In this document: piece after piece, positions 1-7,008 of the stretch
Layout: every line of letters starts with the position of its first letter
How positions within the stretch are numbered: position 1 is the stretch's first letter
From: Thauera chlorobenzoica
GTDB lineage: Bacteria; Pseudomonadota; Gammaproteobacteria; Burkholderiales; Rhodocyclaceae
DNA: 64,000 nucleotides
Assembly: GCF_001922305.1 (NCBI RefSeq)
Contig: NZ_CP018839.1
Coordinates: 930,001 to 994,000 of the forward strand
Reading direction: 5' to 3'
Position numbers and translations under genes: made by a program
The notes under the pieces: generated by a model
The model's input: the letters and a program-made list of their open reading frames with translations, nothing else
Databases searched by the model: none
Told to the model about the DNA's origin: nothing

Positions 1-1632
1 GGCCGACAACTGCTGCAGGGAGATGTCGCGTTCGCCATACAGGGCAGTTAGCGCGTTGTCGATTCGTTTGATGGCGTCTGCCAAGTAAGTCGTCCCGTGC
101 GTATGCAGTTGCGTCTGTAGCGCCTGATAGCGGGTGTGGGTGACCTCATCGAGGCGCAGGCCCGACTCCTGCAACAAACGCGCACCGATCAACATGGCGG
201 CATAGTGTGCCGAATACGGCAAGAAGGGGTGTTCGACATTGCCCGGTGAGCGTTTGCGGGCGTTCTCAACCAAGCGGAAAATCTGTACGGCTAGCAGGGT
301 CTGGGCGGCGTTTACGGTGGCGAAGATATCGTAGTACAGCTTGCCGAAGTGTTCGCGGCGCATGAATTTGGCCTGGTGCGGCTTGCGACGCCAGATGGCC
401 AGGACGGCTTCGGCGGCAACGCTGCTGGCGATCACCTGACTGCCGCTGCTGCCTTCCTCGCGCTGTCGCTTGTAGGTGTAGCCGAAGCCGGCCAGGGCGG
501 TTTCGAGTTGGCGCTGGTAGTCGTCGTTGGAGCGCAGGTCGCGCAGGTCCACGGGGTTCTGACTGTTGGTGGCGTAGGTGATTTCGCGCACGAAGTCGCG
601 GTCGTCGTCGGCCAGTTCATACAGGCGGATCAACACATAGGTGTCTGCGGCCTGGCTATCCAGCTCGCCATGGCTGTTGAAGGTCTGCTCGATGGTCTTG
701 CAGGTCTGCCCACCGTTGATGATCTGGATGTTTTCCAGGCGCAACTGATAGTTGTCGCCCTGCAGCGCGTTGTGAGCGAACTTGCGGCAGATCATGGTGA
801 TGCCGTTATTGTAGAAATAGAAGTTCTGGCGTTTGTGCGGGTCGAGCAGGGTGTCATGGATGGCGCTGTTGACTCGGTTGGCGTGCATGCCCAGGTAACG
901 GCGGATGTTGCGCTCCAGCAGCAGGTCACCGTGGCGATTGAACAGCTCGGCGATTTCGCGCACGGAAACCTTGCCAATCAACACTCGACGGTAGTTGAAT
1001 TCTTCGATGACCGCCTTGCCGTGCAGTTGGAGACGATCATCGACAGCCTTGCGGCGCTGTAGCACGGCCACGATGTTGTCGTGGTTGTAGTGAATCCATT
1101 GCACCTGGTCGCCACTCAGGCCGGATTGTTCGATCCAGTCCTGTGCCTGCCCATTCCAGCGAGTGCCGTTGTTGCAAAGCAGCAGTCGCACGCTGGGGAT
1201 GTAGCCGTCACGGATGAGTGAACGGACTTCCTCGATTCTCGGTTCGAGTCGCGGGTTCAGCGCGACCTTCTTGCCGGGGTCGAACAGAGTGGCGAGCATG
1301 TTGAGCGCATTCTTCACACCGTTTTCCGGGAAGTGTGCAGTGCCGTTCAGGTCCTTGTGCTTGTACTTGCCTTGGAACAGGGTGACGGTGAATTCGCCGT
1401 CGTCCACCTCGCCCAGATGCAGGGCATCGACGCCAGCATCGTTGCCGCCTTCCGTCAGCAACTCTGCGGCCTCCTCCATCTCCAACTCCAGTGCGGTACT
1501 GGCGCACAGCAGCACAAAGGCCAGACTGCGCTGCTTCTCGGGATTGTTGCTGACGATAGGCGTCAGCAACTCGGCATGCTCGGAGAGAATGCCTTGCAGA
1601 CGCTGATCAACGATGCTGGCGTTGAGGTTCAT
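1..1632 (-). CDS. AIPR-family abortive-infection / phage-resistance protein (C-terminus beyond window)
   Basis: I translated 544 codons from the ATG at 1632 to the window edge without a stop. Residues about 60-91 look like an Mrr-type nuclease core: GGNDAGVD followed by VTLFQGKYK gives the D...QxK arrangement of PD-(D/E)xK enzymes. Residues about 270-310 carry the AIPR signature, YFYNNGITMIC and then IINGGQTCKTI. AIPR proteins are known from abortive-infection and other anti-phage loci. The start overlaps the stop of the upstream 53-codon ORF by ATGA, which supports translational coupling. An in-frame ATG nine bases further upstream (1641) is an alternative. The gene is the last visible member of a minus-strand run with the UPF0175 antitoxin. 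Family assignment is fairly secure; the nuclease activity is inferred from motifs only. Confidence 0.82.
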   Translation of the reverse strand, partial: MNLNASIVDQRLQGILSEHAELLTPIVSNNPEKQRSLAFVLLCASTALELEMEEAAELLTEGGNDAGVDALHLGEVDDGEFTVTLFQGKYKHKDLNGTAHFPENGVKNALNMLATLFDPGKKVALNPRLEPRIEEVRSLIRDGYIPSVRLLLCNNGTRWNGQAQDWIEQSGLSGDQVQWIHYNHDNIVAVLQRRKAVDDRLQLHGKAVIEEFNYRRVLIGKVSVREIAELFNRHGDLLLERNIRRYLGMHANRVNSAIHDTLLDPHKRQNFYFYNNGITMICRKFAHNALQGDNYQLRLENIQIINGGQTCKTIEQTFNSHGELDSQAADTYVLIRLYELADDDRDFVREITYATNSQNPVDLRDLRSNDDYQRQLETALAGFGYTYKRQREEGSSGSQVIASSVAAEAVLAIWRRKPHQAKFMRREHFGKLYYDIFATVNAAQTLLAVQIFRLVENARKRSPGNVEHPFLPYSAHYAAMLIGARLLQESGLRLDEVTHTRYQALQTQLHTHGTTYLADAIKRIDNALTALYGERDISLQQLSA

Positions 1633-1790
1633 TGGGGGCATCTGGAATGACACGAAGGTTTGATATCTCTTCCCTCAAATAGGCTTGCTGCTGCTGAAAG
1701 TAGCGAAGCGTCGGCGCGGAAAATGACTTTCATGGGAGCAGTTCTCGAAGAGCGCCCGATCAGGGCGGAGGCATCTGCGATGAGAATCAT
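1629..1790 (-). pseudogene. PIN-domain (DUF3368-like) toxin stub, 53 codons
   Basis: The ORF starts with MILIADASALIG, which matches the first beta strand and first catalytic Asp of PIN-domain toxins of the DUF3368 type. These are the usual partners of UPF0175 antitoxins and are normally about 150-160 residues. The rest of this 53-residue product does not resemble a PIN fold, and the other three acidic residues are absent. Its ATG overlaps the antitoxin stop (ATGA, 1787-1790), and its own stop overlaps the AIPR start (ATGA, 1629-1632). I infer that most of a toxin gene was deleted and the junction now couples the antitoxin to AIPR. It could instead be a real small protein. It is too short for routine ORF calling. 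Confidence 0.6.
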
Positions 1791-2038
1791 GCCTTCCCGA
1801 GCCCTTCGAGCTCTGCCGTCAGTTCGTCACGGCTCATGTCGATGACGGGGATCTGATTGCTTTTGCACAAGCTCATGAATTCATAGAGCGATACTCCGGC
1901 GACTTCCGCAGCCTTTGCGAGGGTGACGCGCTCGCGTTGGAAGAGCCACAACGCGTAGGACGTCCGCAACTCCTGACGGGTGTCTGCGGCACCTTGAAAG
2001 GCAACGAGGTCGCTGGGCAGGTCGATGGCAATTTGCAT
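1787..2038 (-). CDS. UPF0175 family antitoxin-like protein
   Basis: This 83-residue protein opens with MQIAIDLPSDLVAF and continues with a helical region (LWLFQRERVTLAKAAEVAG) and an LYEFMSL segment, the standard layout of UPF0175 proteins. They act as VapB/MazE-like antitoxins and putative DNA binders, usually followed by a DUF3368 PIN toxin. Here the following frame keeps only the toxin's first dozen residues and then leads into the AIPR gene. The gene sits 13 bp downstream of pseF on the same strand, so it may be read from the polysaccharide operon. The family call is good; the present role without a full toxin is open. Confidence 0.8.
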   Translation of the reverse strand: MQIAIDLPSDLVAFQGAADTRQELRTSYALWLFQRERVTLAKAAEVAGVSLYEFMSLCKSNQIPVIDMSRDELTAELEGLGKA

Positions 2039-2051
2039 GGTGTGTCTCCGC

Positions 2052-2750
2052 TTAGCTGTTGTCCTGTTGACGCATTACAGCAAACATCAGTTGCGCGCGC
2101 TCCCAGTCTTCGGCGGTGTCGATGTCCTGCACCCGGTGGCGCGGCAGCTGCACGGGGGCGGCATCGTGCGAGAACAACGGCTTACCGGCCAGCCAGGCGG
2201 CGGCGTGGCCCCAGTAGAACTGGCCGGCGTCGTGGAAGGCTTCTTCAAGGTCTTGCGAACGGGTGGTGAAGTGTTCGGGGTTGAACATCTCTACCCGCTG
2301 GTCGGCGGTGATGCGGATGGCACGCTGAATGGGGAAGGCGTAGCTGGTGACGGAGAAGGCGTAATCGGCGCCGGTTTCCTGCAGCAGGTCGAAGCCGCGG
2401 CGCAGGTCTTCGGCCAGAATGAAGGGCGCGGTGGCGTAGAGGCAGCAGGCGAAGTCGACCGTGCCGGCGTTGCGGTTCATCCAGTCGATGGCGTGGGCGA
2501 TGACCGGGATGGTGCCGGTGTGGTCGTCCGACAGCTCAGGCGGGCGCATGAAGGGTACTTCAGCGCCGTACGCCCGGGCGACGTCGGCGATTTCGGCATC
2601 GTCGGTCGAGACGATGATGCGGTCGAAACAGTTGGACAGGCGCGCGGCCTCGATGGACCACGCGATCATCGGCTTGCCGCAGAACGGCTTGATGTTCTTG
2701 CGCGGGATGCGCTTGCTGCCGCCGCGGGCGGGGATGATAGCGAGTTTCAT
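2052..2750 (-). CDS. pseF: Pseudaminic acid cytidylyltransferase
   Basis: The 232-residue enzyme activates pseudaminic acid with CTP to give CMP-pseudaminic acid, the last cytoplasmic step before glycosyl transfer. The N-terminus IIPARGGSKRIPRKN is the nucleotide-binding signature of CMP-sialic-acid-type cytidylyltransferases. IIVSTDDAEIADVA and the closing DIDTAEDWERAQ segment fit the PseF branch. I chose the ATG at 2750 because family members begin right at MKLAIIPARGG; an in-frame extension to 2798 has no family support. The gene is separated from pseC by the mntA-hepT pair. pseH, pseG and pseI are not in the window and may lie beyond its left edge. Confidence 0.88.
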   Translation of the reverse strand: MKLAIIPARGGSKRIPRKNIKPFCGKPMIAWSIEAARLSNCFDRIIVSTDDAEIADVARAYGAEVPFMRPPELSDDHTGTIPVIAHAIDWMNRNAGTVDFACCLYATAPFILAEDLRRGFDLLQETGADYAFSVTSYAFPIQRAIRITADQRVEMFNPEHFTTRSQDLEEAFHDAGQFYWGHAAAWLAGKPLFSHDAAPVQLPRHRVQDIDTAEDWERAQLMFAVMRQQDNS

Positions 2751-2769
2751 TGCGTTGATGTGGGGGTGC

Positions 2770-3129
2770 TCATTCGTTGGGTGGGTCGAGCTGATCAAGC
2801 TGCCCTTTGAGCGCGGGCAGGTCGCGCTGAATGACCCGCCAGACGACAGCGAGATCTATGGTCCAGTACCCGTGGCTCAAGCGGTTGCGCATGGCGTACA
2901 GCGCGCCCCAGGGAATCTGGGCGTTCTCGCGGGCGAAGTCCTGTGCGTGTAGGCTGATGTTTCGGGCAGCTTCACCGATGATCTCGATATTGCGGACGAC
3001 TGCGTCCTGCAGTTGCTCATCCGCGGCGAAATCGTCCTGCGACTTGGCAGCCGTATAGCGCTGCACGCGGTCGACCGCGTCCCGCATGTGTTGCAGGTAG
3101 TCGCCAACGCGCAGAGCCTTCTTGCTCAT
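2770..3129 (-). CDS. hepT: HepT-like HEPN toxin ribonuclease (DUF86)
   Basis: This 119-residue all-helical protein carries the HEPN RNase motif Rx4HxY as RNRLSHGY (Arg81, His86, Tyr88). HepT toxins cut RNA and are neutralised when their MntA partner AMPylates the motif tyrosine. The start overlaps the mntA stop by four bases (ATGA, 3126-3129), typical of this toxin-antitoxin pair. The active-site residues are intact, so the toxin is probably functional. The pair lies inside the pse operon, between pseC and pseF, on the same strand. Confidence 0.88.
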   Translation of the reverse strand: MSKKALRVGDYLQHMRDAVDRVQRYTAAKSQDDFAADEQLQDAVVRNIEIIGEAARNISLHAQDFARENAQIPWGALYAMRNRLSHGYWTIDLAVVWRVIQRDLPALKGQLDQLDPPNE

Positions 3130-3416
3130 ACGGCTCGCGCCTCCCTGAGAACTTGAGTGCGAAATTTGGCTGGCAGGGCGCCTGGTGTAAGCACGTCCAC
3201 CGAAACGCCGAGACTTGTCTCGAGTTCGACCTGGATGTGGGCGATGTCGAGTAGGGATGCGTCGGGCGCCGGGTCGACGAGGATGTCCAGGTCGCTTTGA
3301 TCGGAGTCCTCGCCGTGCAATACAGAGCCGAAGACTCTCGGATTGCTTGCCCGATGAGCCGATACGATGCGCCGGATGAGCTCGCGGTTTGCTTCGAGTG
3401 CGGTTGAGGGCTTCAT
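3126..3416 (-). CDS. mntA: MntA-like minimal nucleotidyltransferase antitoxin
   Basis: This 96-residue protein has the minimal nucleotidyltransferase signature GSx10DxD: Gly30-Ser31 and then DLD at 42-44 within FGSVLHGEDSDQSDLDILVD. Proteins of this type AMPylate the HEPN toxin HepT and so act as enzymatic antitoxins. It precedes hepT with a 4-bp overlap. It starts 32 bp after the pseC stop, close enough for shared transcription, although a separate promoter cannot be excluded. All metal-binding acidic residues expected near the N-terminus are present. Confidence 0.88.
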   Translation of the reverse strand: MKPSTALEANRELIRRIVSAHRASNPRVFGSVLHGEDSDQSDLDILVDPAPDASLLDIAHIQVELETSLGVSVDVLTPGALPAKFRTQVLREARAV

Positions 3417-3448
3417 GAAGGATCTCCTCGTCTGCTTAAGAGCATTGC

Positions 3449-4609
3449 TTAGAGCTTAAGTGTGCCACTCAGCGCCGCAATCACCTGATCCTGCTGCGCT
3501 TCGCTCATGGTCTGGAACATCGGCAGGCTGATCGCCTCGGCGTAGTAGTGCTCCGCCTCGGGGAAGTCGCCCGCCTTGAAGCCCATCTGCTGATAGTAGG
3601 GCTGGGTGTGCACCGGGATGTAGTGCAGGTTCACTCCGATGCCGCGTTCGCGCAGCGAGTCGAACACTTGGCGGTGCGTCTTGCCGATCTGCCCGAGTTG
3701 CAGGCGGATGACGTAGAGGTGCAGGCCGGAGTAGCTGTCTGGATGTTGCCAGGGGCGGACGACCGGGAGGTCTGCGAGCAGCGCGTCGTAGCGTGCGGCC
3801 AGTTCGTGGCGCCGGGCGACGTACTCATCCAGGCGGGCCATCTGGCTGACGCCGAGCGCGGCCTGCAGCTCTGTCATGCGGTAGTTGAAGCCGAGGTCGA
3901 CCTGCTGGTAATACCAGGGGCCGTCCGGGGTGTGCGTCATCTGCGCCGTATCGCGGGTGATGCCGTGGCTGCGCAGCAGGGCCATCTTGTTGGCGAGTTC
4001 GGGGTTGTTGGTCAGCGCCATGCCGCCTTCGGCGGTGGTGATGATCTTGACCGGGTGGAAGCTGAAAACAGTGATGTCGCTGAAGTGCCCGCTGCCGATG
4101 AACTCGCCCTTGTACTTGCCGCCGATGGCGTGCGAGGCGTCTTCGATGATCTTGAAGCCAAAGCGCTGGCCCAGCGCATGGATGGCGGCCATGTCGCAGG
4201 GCTGGCCGCACAGGTGCACCGCGACGACCACCTTGGGCAGGCGACCGGCTGCCTGTGCGGTGATGAGCTTGCGCTCCAGCGCCTGCGGGCAGAGGTTGTA
4301 GGTGCGCGGGTCGATGTCGACGAAGTCGACCTGCGCGCCGCAATACAGGCCGCAGTTTGCTGAGGCGACGAAGGTGATCGGTGTGGTCCACAGCCAGTCA
4401 TTCGGGCCAAGCCCCAGCGCCAGGCAGGCGATGTGCAGTGCGGAGGTGGCGCTATTGACCGCCAGGGCGTGGCGGGCGCCGACGTGTTCTGCGACCGTCT
4501 TCTCGAACAAGGGCACCTGCGGGCCCTGGGTGAGGAAGTCGGACTGCAACACGCCCACCACCGCATCGATATCGGCCTGGGTGATGTCCTGGCGACCGTA
4601 GGGGATCAT
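3449..4609 (-). CDS. pseC: UDP-4-amino-4,6-dideoxy-N-acetyl-beta-L-altrosamine transaminase
   Basis: This is a 386-residue PLP-dependent aminotransferase of the DegT/DnrJ/EryC1 family. It performs the second step of pseudaminic acid synthesis, aminating the 4-keto product of PseB. The beginning MIPYGRQDITQADIDAVV and SDFLTQGP are typical of PseC. The PLP lysine is Lys188 in SFHPVKIITTAEGG, and EDASHAIG supplies the cofactor-contacting Asp. I chose the ATG at 4609, two bases after the pseB stop; an upstream in-frame start at 4678 would overlap pseB. Together with pseB and pseF it commits the locus to pseudaminic acid, used on flagellin or in capsule/O-antigen. Confidence 0.9.
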   Translation of the reverse strand: MIPYGRQDITQADIDAVVGVLQSDFLTQGPQVPLFEKTVAEHVGARHALAVNSATSALHIACLALGLGPNDWLWTTPITFVASANCGLYCGAQVDFVDIDPRTYNLCPQALERKLITAQAAGRLPKVVVAVHLCGQPCDMAAIHALGQRFGFKIIEDASHAIGGKYKGEFIGSGHFSDITVFSFHPVKIITTAEGGMALTNNPELANKMALLRSHGITRDTAQMTHTPDGPWYYQQVDLGFNYRMTELQAALGVSQMARLDEYVARRHELAARYDALLADLPVVRPWQHPDSYSGLHLYVIRLQLGQIGKTHRQVFDSLRERGIGVNLHYIPVHTQPYYQQMGFKAGDFPEAEHYYAEAISLPMFQTMSEAQQDQVIAALSGTLKL

Positions 4610-4611
4610 GC

Positions 4612-5610
4612 TCAGATGCTCCCGATCTTTTCGCGGTTGGCGTCGATCCAGGCCTGGAGTTCGGCCGGCTGCATCCATTCGGTGTTGTTGTCGCTGGTGT
4701 AGCTGAAGCCCTCAGAAACACGCTTGCCGTCCTTGATGCGCTTCGGGCAGGTGTCCCAGCCGTTGATGGCGGGCAGGATCTTGAAGTGCTCGGGATATTC
4801 GTAGGTGTAGAAGGCGTCTTCGACGCCGATCATCTGCTCGTGCAGCTTTTCGCCGGGGCGGATGCCGACGACCTCCTGGCACGCCTCGGGGGCGACGACG
4901 GTGGCGAGGTCGGTGACCTTCATGGAGGGGATCTTCTTGACGTAGATCTCGCCGCCTTCCATGTCGTCGAAGGCGTGCCAGACGAGCTCGACGCCTTGTT
5001 CCAGCGAGATCATGAAGCGGGTCATGCGCGCGTCGGTGATCGGCAGCACGCCCTTGTCCTTGATCGACATGAAGAAGGGGATGACCGAGCCGCGCGAGCC
5101 CATGACGTTGCCGTAGCGCACGACGGCGAAGCGGGTGTCATGCCCGCCGGCGTAGGAGTTGCCGGCTACGAAGACTTTGTCCGAGGCGAGCTTGGTGGCG
5201 CCATACAGGTTGATCGGGCTGCTGGCCTTGTCGGTGGACAGCGCCACCACGCGCTTGACGCCCTTGTCGATGCAGGCGTCGATGAGGTTCATCGCGCCGT
5301 TGATGTTGGTCTTGATGCACTCAAAGGGGTTGTATTCGGCGGTGGGCACGATCTTGGTGGCTGCGGCGTGGACCACGTAGTCGACGCCGTCGAGCGCGCG
5401 GTACAAGCGGTGCTTGTCGCGCACGTCGCCGATGAAGAAGCGCACGCGCGAGTCACCCTGGAACAGCTTGGCCATCTCCCACTGCTTCATCTCGTCGCGC
5501 GAGAAGATGATGATCTTCTTGGGGTTGTACTTGGCCAGCGTCATCGGGACGAAGGTGTGGCCGAAGGAGCCGGTGCCGCCGGTGACGAGGATGGTCTGGT
5601 TGGTGAGCAT
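4612..5610 (-). CDS. pseB: UDP-N-acetylglucosamine 4,6-dehydratase (inverting)
   Basis: The 332-residue extended short-chain dehydrogenase starts pseudaminic acid synthesis by 4,6-dehydration and C5 epimerisation of UDP-GlcNAc. It shows the NAD(P)-binding glycine motif GGTGSFG near residue 12 and an YGATK active-site YxxxK pair. IIFSRDEMKQWEMA is characteristic of the PseB/FlaA1 group. The stop lies two bases before the pseC start, so the two are certainly co-transcribed. The flippase gene ends 31 bp upstream on the same strand. Confidence 0.92.
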   Translation of the reverse strand: MLTNQTILVTGGTGSFGHTFVPMTLAKYNPKKIIIFSRDEMKQWEMAKLFQGDSRVRFFIGDVRDKHRLYRALDGVDYVVHAAATKIVPTAEYNPFECIKTNINGAMNLIDACIDKGVKRVVALSTDKASSPINLYGATKLASDKVFVAGNSYAGGHDTRFAVVRYGNVMGSRGSVIPFFMSIKDKGVLPITDARMTRFMISLEQGVELVWHAFDDMEGGEIYVKKIPSMKVTDLATVVAPEACQEVVGIRPGEKLHEQMIGVEDAFYTYEYPEHFKILPAINGWDTCPKRIKDGKRVSEGFSYTSDNNTEWMQPAELQAWIDANREKIGSI

Positions 5611-5641
5611 GGGAGATGTCCGTAAAGCGATAAAAAGGAGG

Positions 5642-6886
5642 TCAAACAGGGGCCACTAGAGGACCGCAGCGTTTGAAGGCAAAGAGTTTGGCGAGCAGCA
5701 GGAACAGAAACGCCAAAGCCATTGCCGCAGGCACGGCAGCGATGCCGAGCAGCGGGATCAACGAAAGGCTTGCAACAAAGAAAATTGGCAGCGAAGCGAG
5801 ATGGGCCAAGATGATAGGCCGATCGTTGCGGCGTGCGTAGAGCCCATAGTGGGGAATCATGCTGATCCCGGACAGCGCGGCGGCCAGGACGGTCCAGTAC
5901 AGCAGGCCGAAGTGCTGGGTGTAGCTGGGGCGGTCCAGCCAGTCGATGAGCGGGCCCGCACACAAGATGGCGGCGATCGACAGGCCAAGGGTGACTGCCA
6001 GCGTGTGCTGCCCCAGGCGGCGCATCTGGCGGTCGAAGGCAGCGCGATCACCTTTGCCTGCGGAGGCGATCAAGGCCGGGTAGGCGAAGGTGAAGACCGC
6101 GGCATCGAGGAAGCTCATGATGGCGTTGGCGATGCCGACGAAGAGCACATAGGCGGCGAGCTGCTCGAGCCCGCCGAGGGCTTCGATCCAGTAGCGGTCG
6201 ACGGTGTAGAGGCCGCGTAGTGACAGCGTGGCGATAACGAAAGGGAAGGCGACGCGGATGCCCTTGCGGATCCAGGGCCAGTCGATTGCGCGTTGCAGGG
6301 AGGCGCGATCGAAGCCGCGCAGGCGTGAGGCGCCGAGTAGGCAGGCAATGAGCACGCCGAGCGTCCACGCGGCGAGCACGAAGCCGAGCGTACGTTGTGC
6401 GGGATCGAGCCACATCCACAGGGCAGCGATGACCGCCCAGGCGCCCGAACGCACGAACAGGACGATGCTCGCCCAAAGCGGTTCGGAGATGGCGACCAGC
6501 AGACGGTTAAGCTCCTGCGCCAGGTGTTCGAGCGCCAGCAGCGGGAAGAACCAGATCGCCAACTGCCAAGGCAGGAAACCCAGCCAGAACAGTAGCAGGC
6601 AGAGCGGCAGCAGCGCCGTATAGGTGATGCCGTAGAACACCCCCTGGTCGCGCAGCTTGCTCGCCCAGGCGTGTCGATCTGTGACGATGAGTTCGCGGGT
6701 GGCGAAGGTGTAAAAATCGAAGCCGAGCGCCATCAGCACGTAGAAAACGGTTGCGGACAGCAGCCCGTAGAGGCCGACTTCCGCCGGCTCCAGAAACTTA
6801 GCCAGCACGAAGATGAGCGCGAACTTGCTCACCAGCGTGGCGGCACGCAGGGAGAGGTTGAGGAGGCGCTTGGTGGGGGAGGGCAC
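5642..6886 (-). CDS. Wzx-type polysaccharide flippase (MOP superfamily)
   Basis: This 414-residue polytopic protein has about 12 predicted hydrophobic helices and the N-terminal layout of O-antigen/oligosaccharide flippases (KFALIFVLAKFLEPAEVGLYG). Such proteins move lipid-linked sugar repeats across the inner membrane. It lies directly upstream of pseB, so its substrate probably contains pseudaminic acid; that is inference from position. A second, unrelated-looking flippase gene lies at 13007-14269. The upstream flank carries the first palindromic repeat (6952-6979), which separates this gene from the accessory modules. Confidence 0.75.
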   Translation of the reverse strand: MPSPTKRLLNLSLRAATLVSKFALIFVLAKFLEPAEVGLYGLLSATVFYVLMALGFDFYTFATRELIVTDRHAWASKLRDQGVFYGITYTALLPLCLLLFWLGFLPWQLAIWFFPLLALEHLAQELNRLLVAISEPLWASIVLFVRSGAWAVIAALWMWLDPAQRTLGFVLAAWTLGVLIACLLGASRLRGFDRASLQRAIDWPWIRKGIRVAFPFVIATLSLRGLYTVDRYWIEALGGLEQLAAYVLFVGIANAIMSFLDAAVFTFAYPALIASAGKGDRAAFDRQMRRLGQHTLAVTLGLSIAAILCAGPLIDWLDRPSYTQHFGLLYWTVLAAALSGISMIPHYGLYARRNDRPIILAHLASLPIFFVASLSLIPLLGIAAVPAAMALAFLFLLLAKLFAFKRCGPLVAPV

Positions 6887-6951
6887 TATGGGGCTGCGGG
6901 GGCGTTGGTTGAATCAGGGCTTGGTGTGGTAGCCGCCTGTCTTGGGAAGGG

Positions 6952-6979
6952 AAATTGGGGTCAGACCCCGGTTTTCCCC
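6952..6979. repeat. Palindromic dispersed repeat, copy 1
   Basis: The sequence runs AATTGGGGTCAGACCCCGG and then TTTTCCCC. Its core GGGGTC-A-GACCCC is a perfect inverted repeat. It separates the wzx gene from the ImmA-like module. Three further copies in the same orientation lie at 8801, 10077 and 11734. It resembles REP-type elements mobilised by RAYT transposases, but no transposase gene is in the window. Confidence 0.9.
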
Positions 6980-7008
6980 GAACTCCTTGGCCTCGATTTT
7001 CGCATTCC

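Noticed and set aside
1660..1845. A 61-codon plus-strand ORF
   Set aside because: It is antisense to the antitoxin and PIN-stub coding region, with no ribosome-binding site or recognisable domain.
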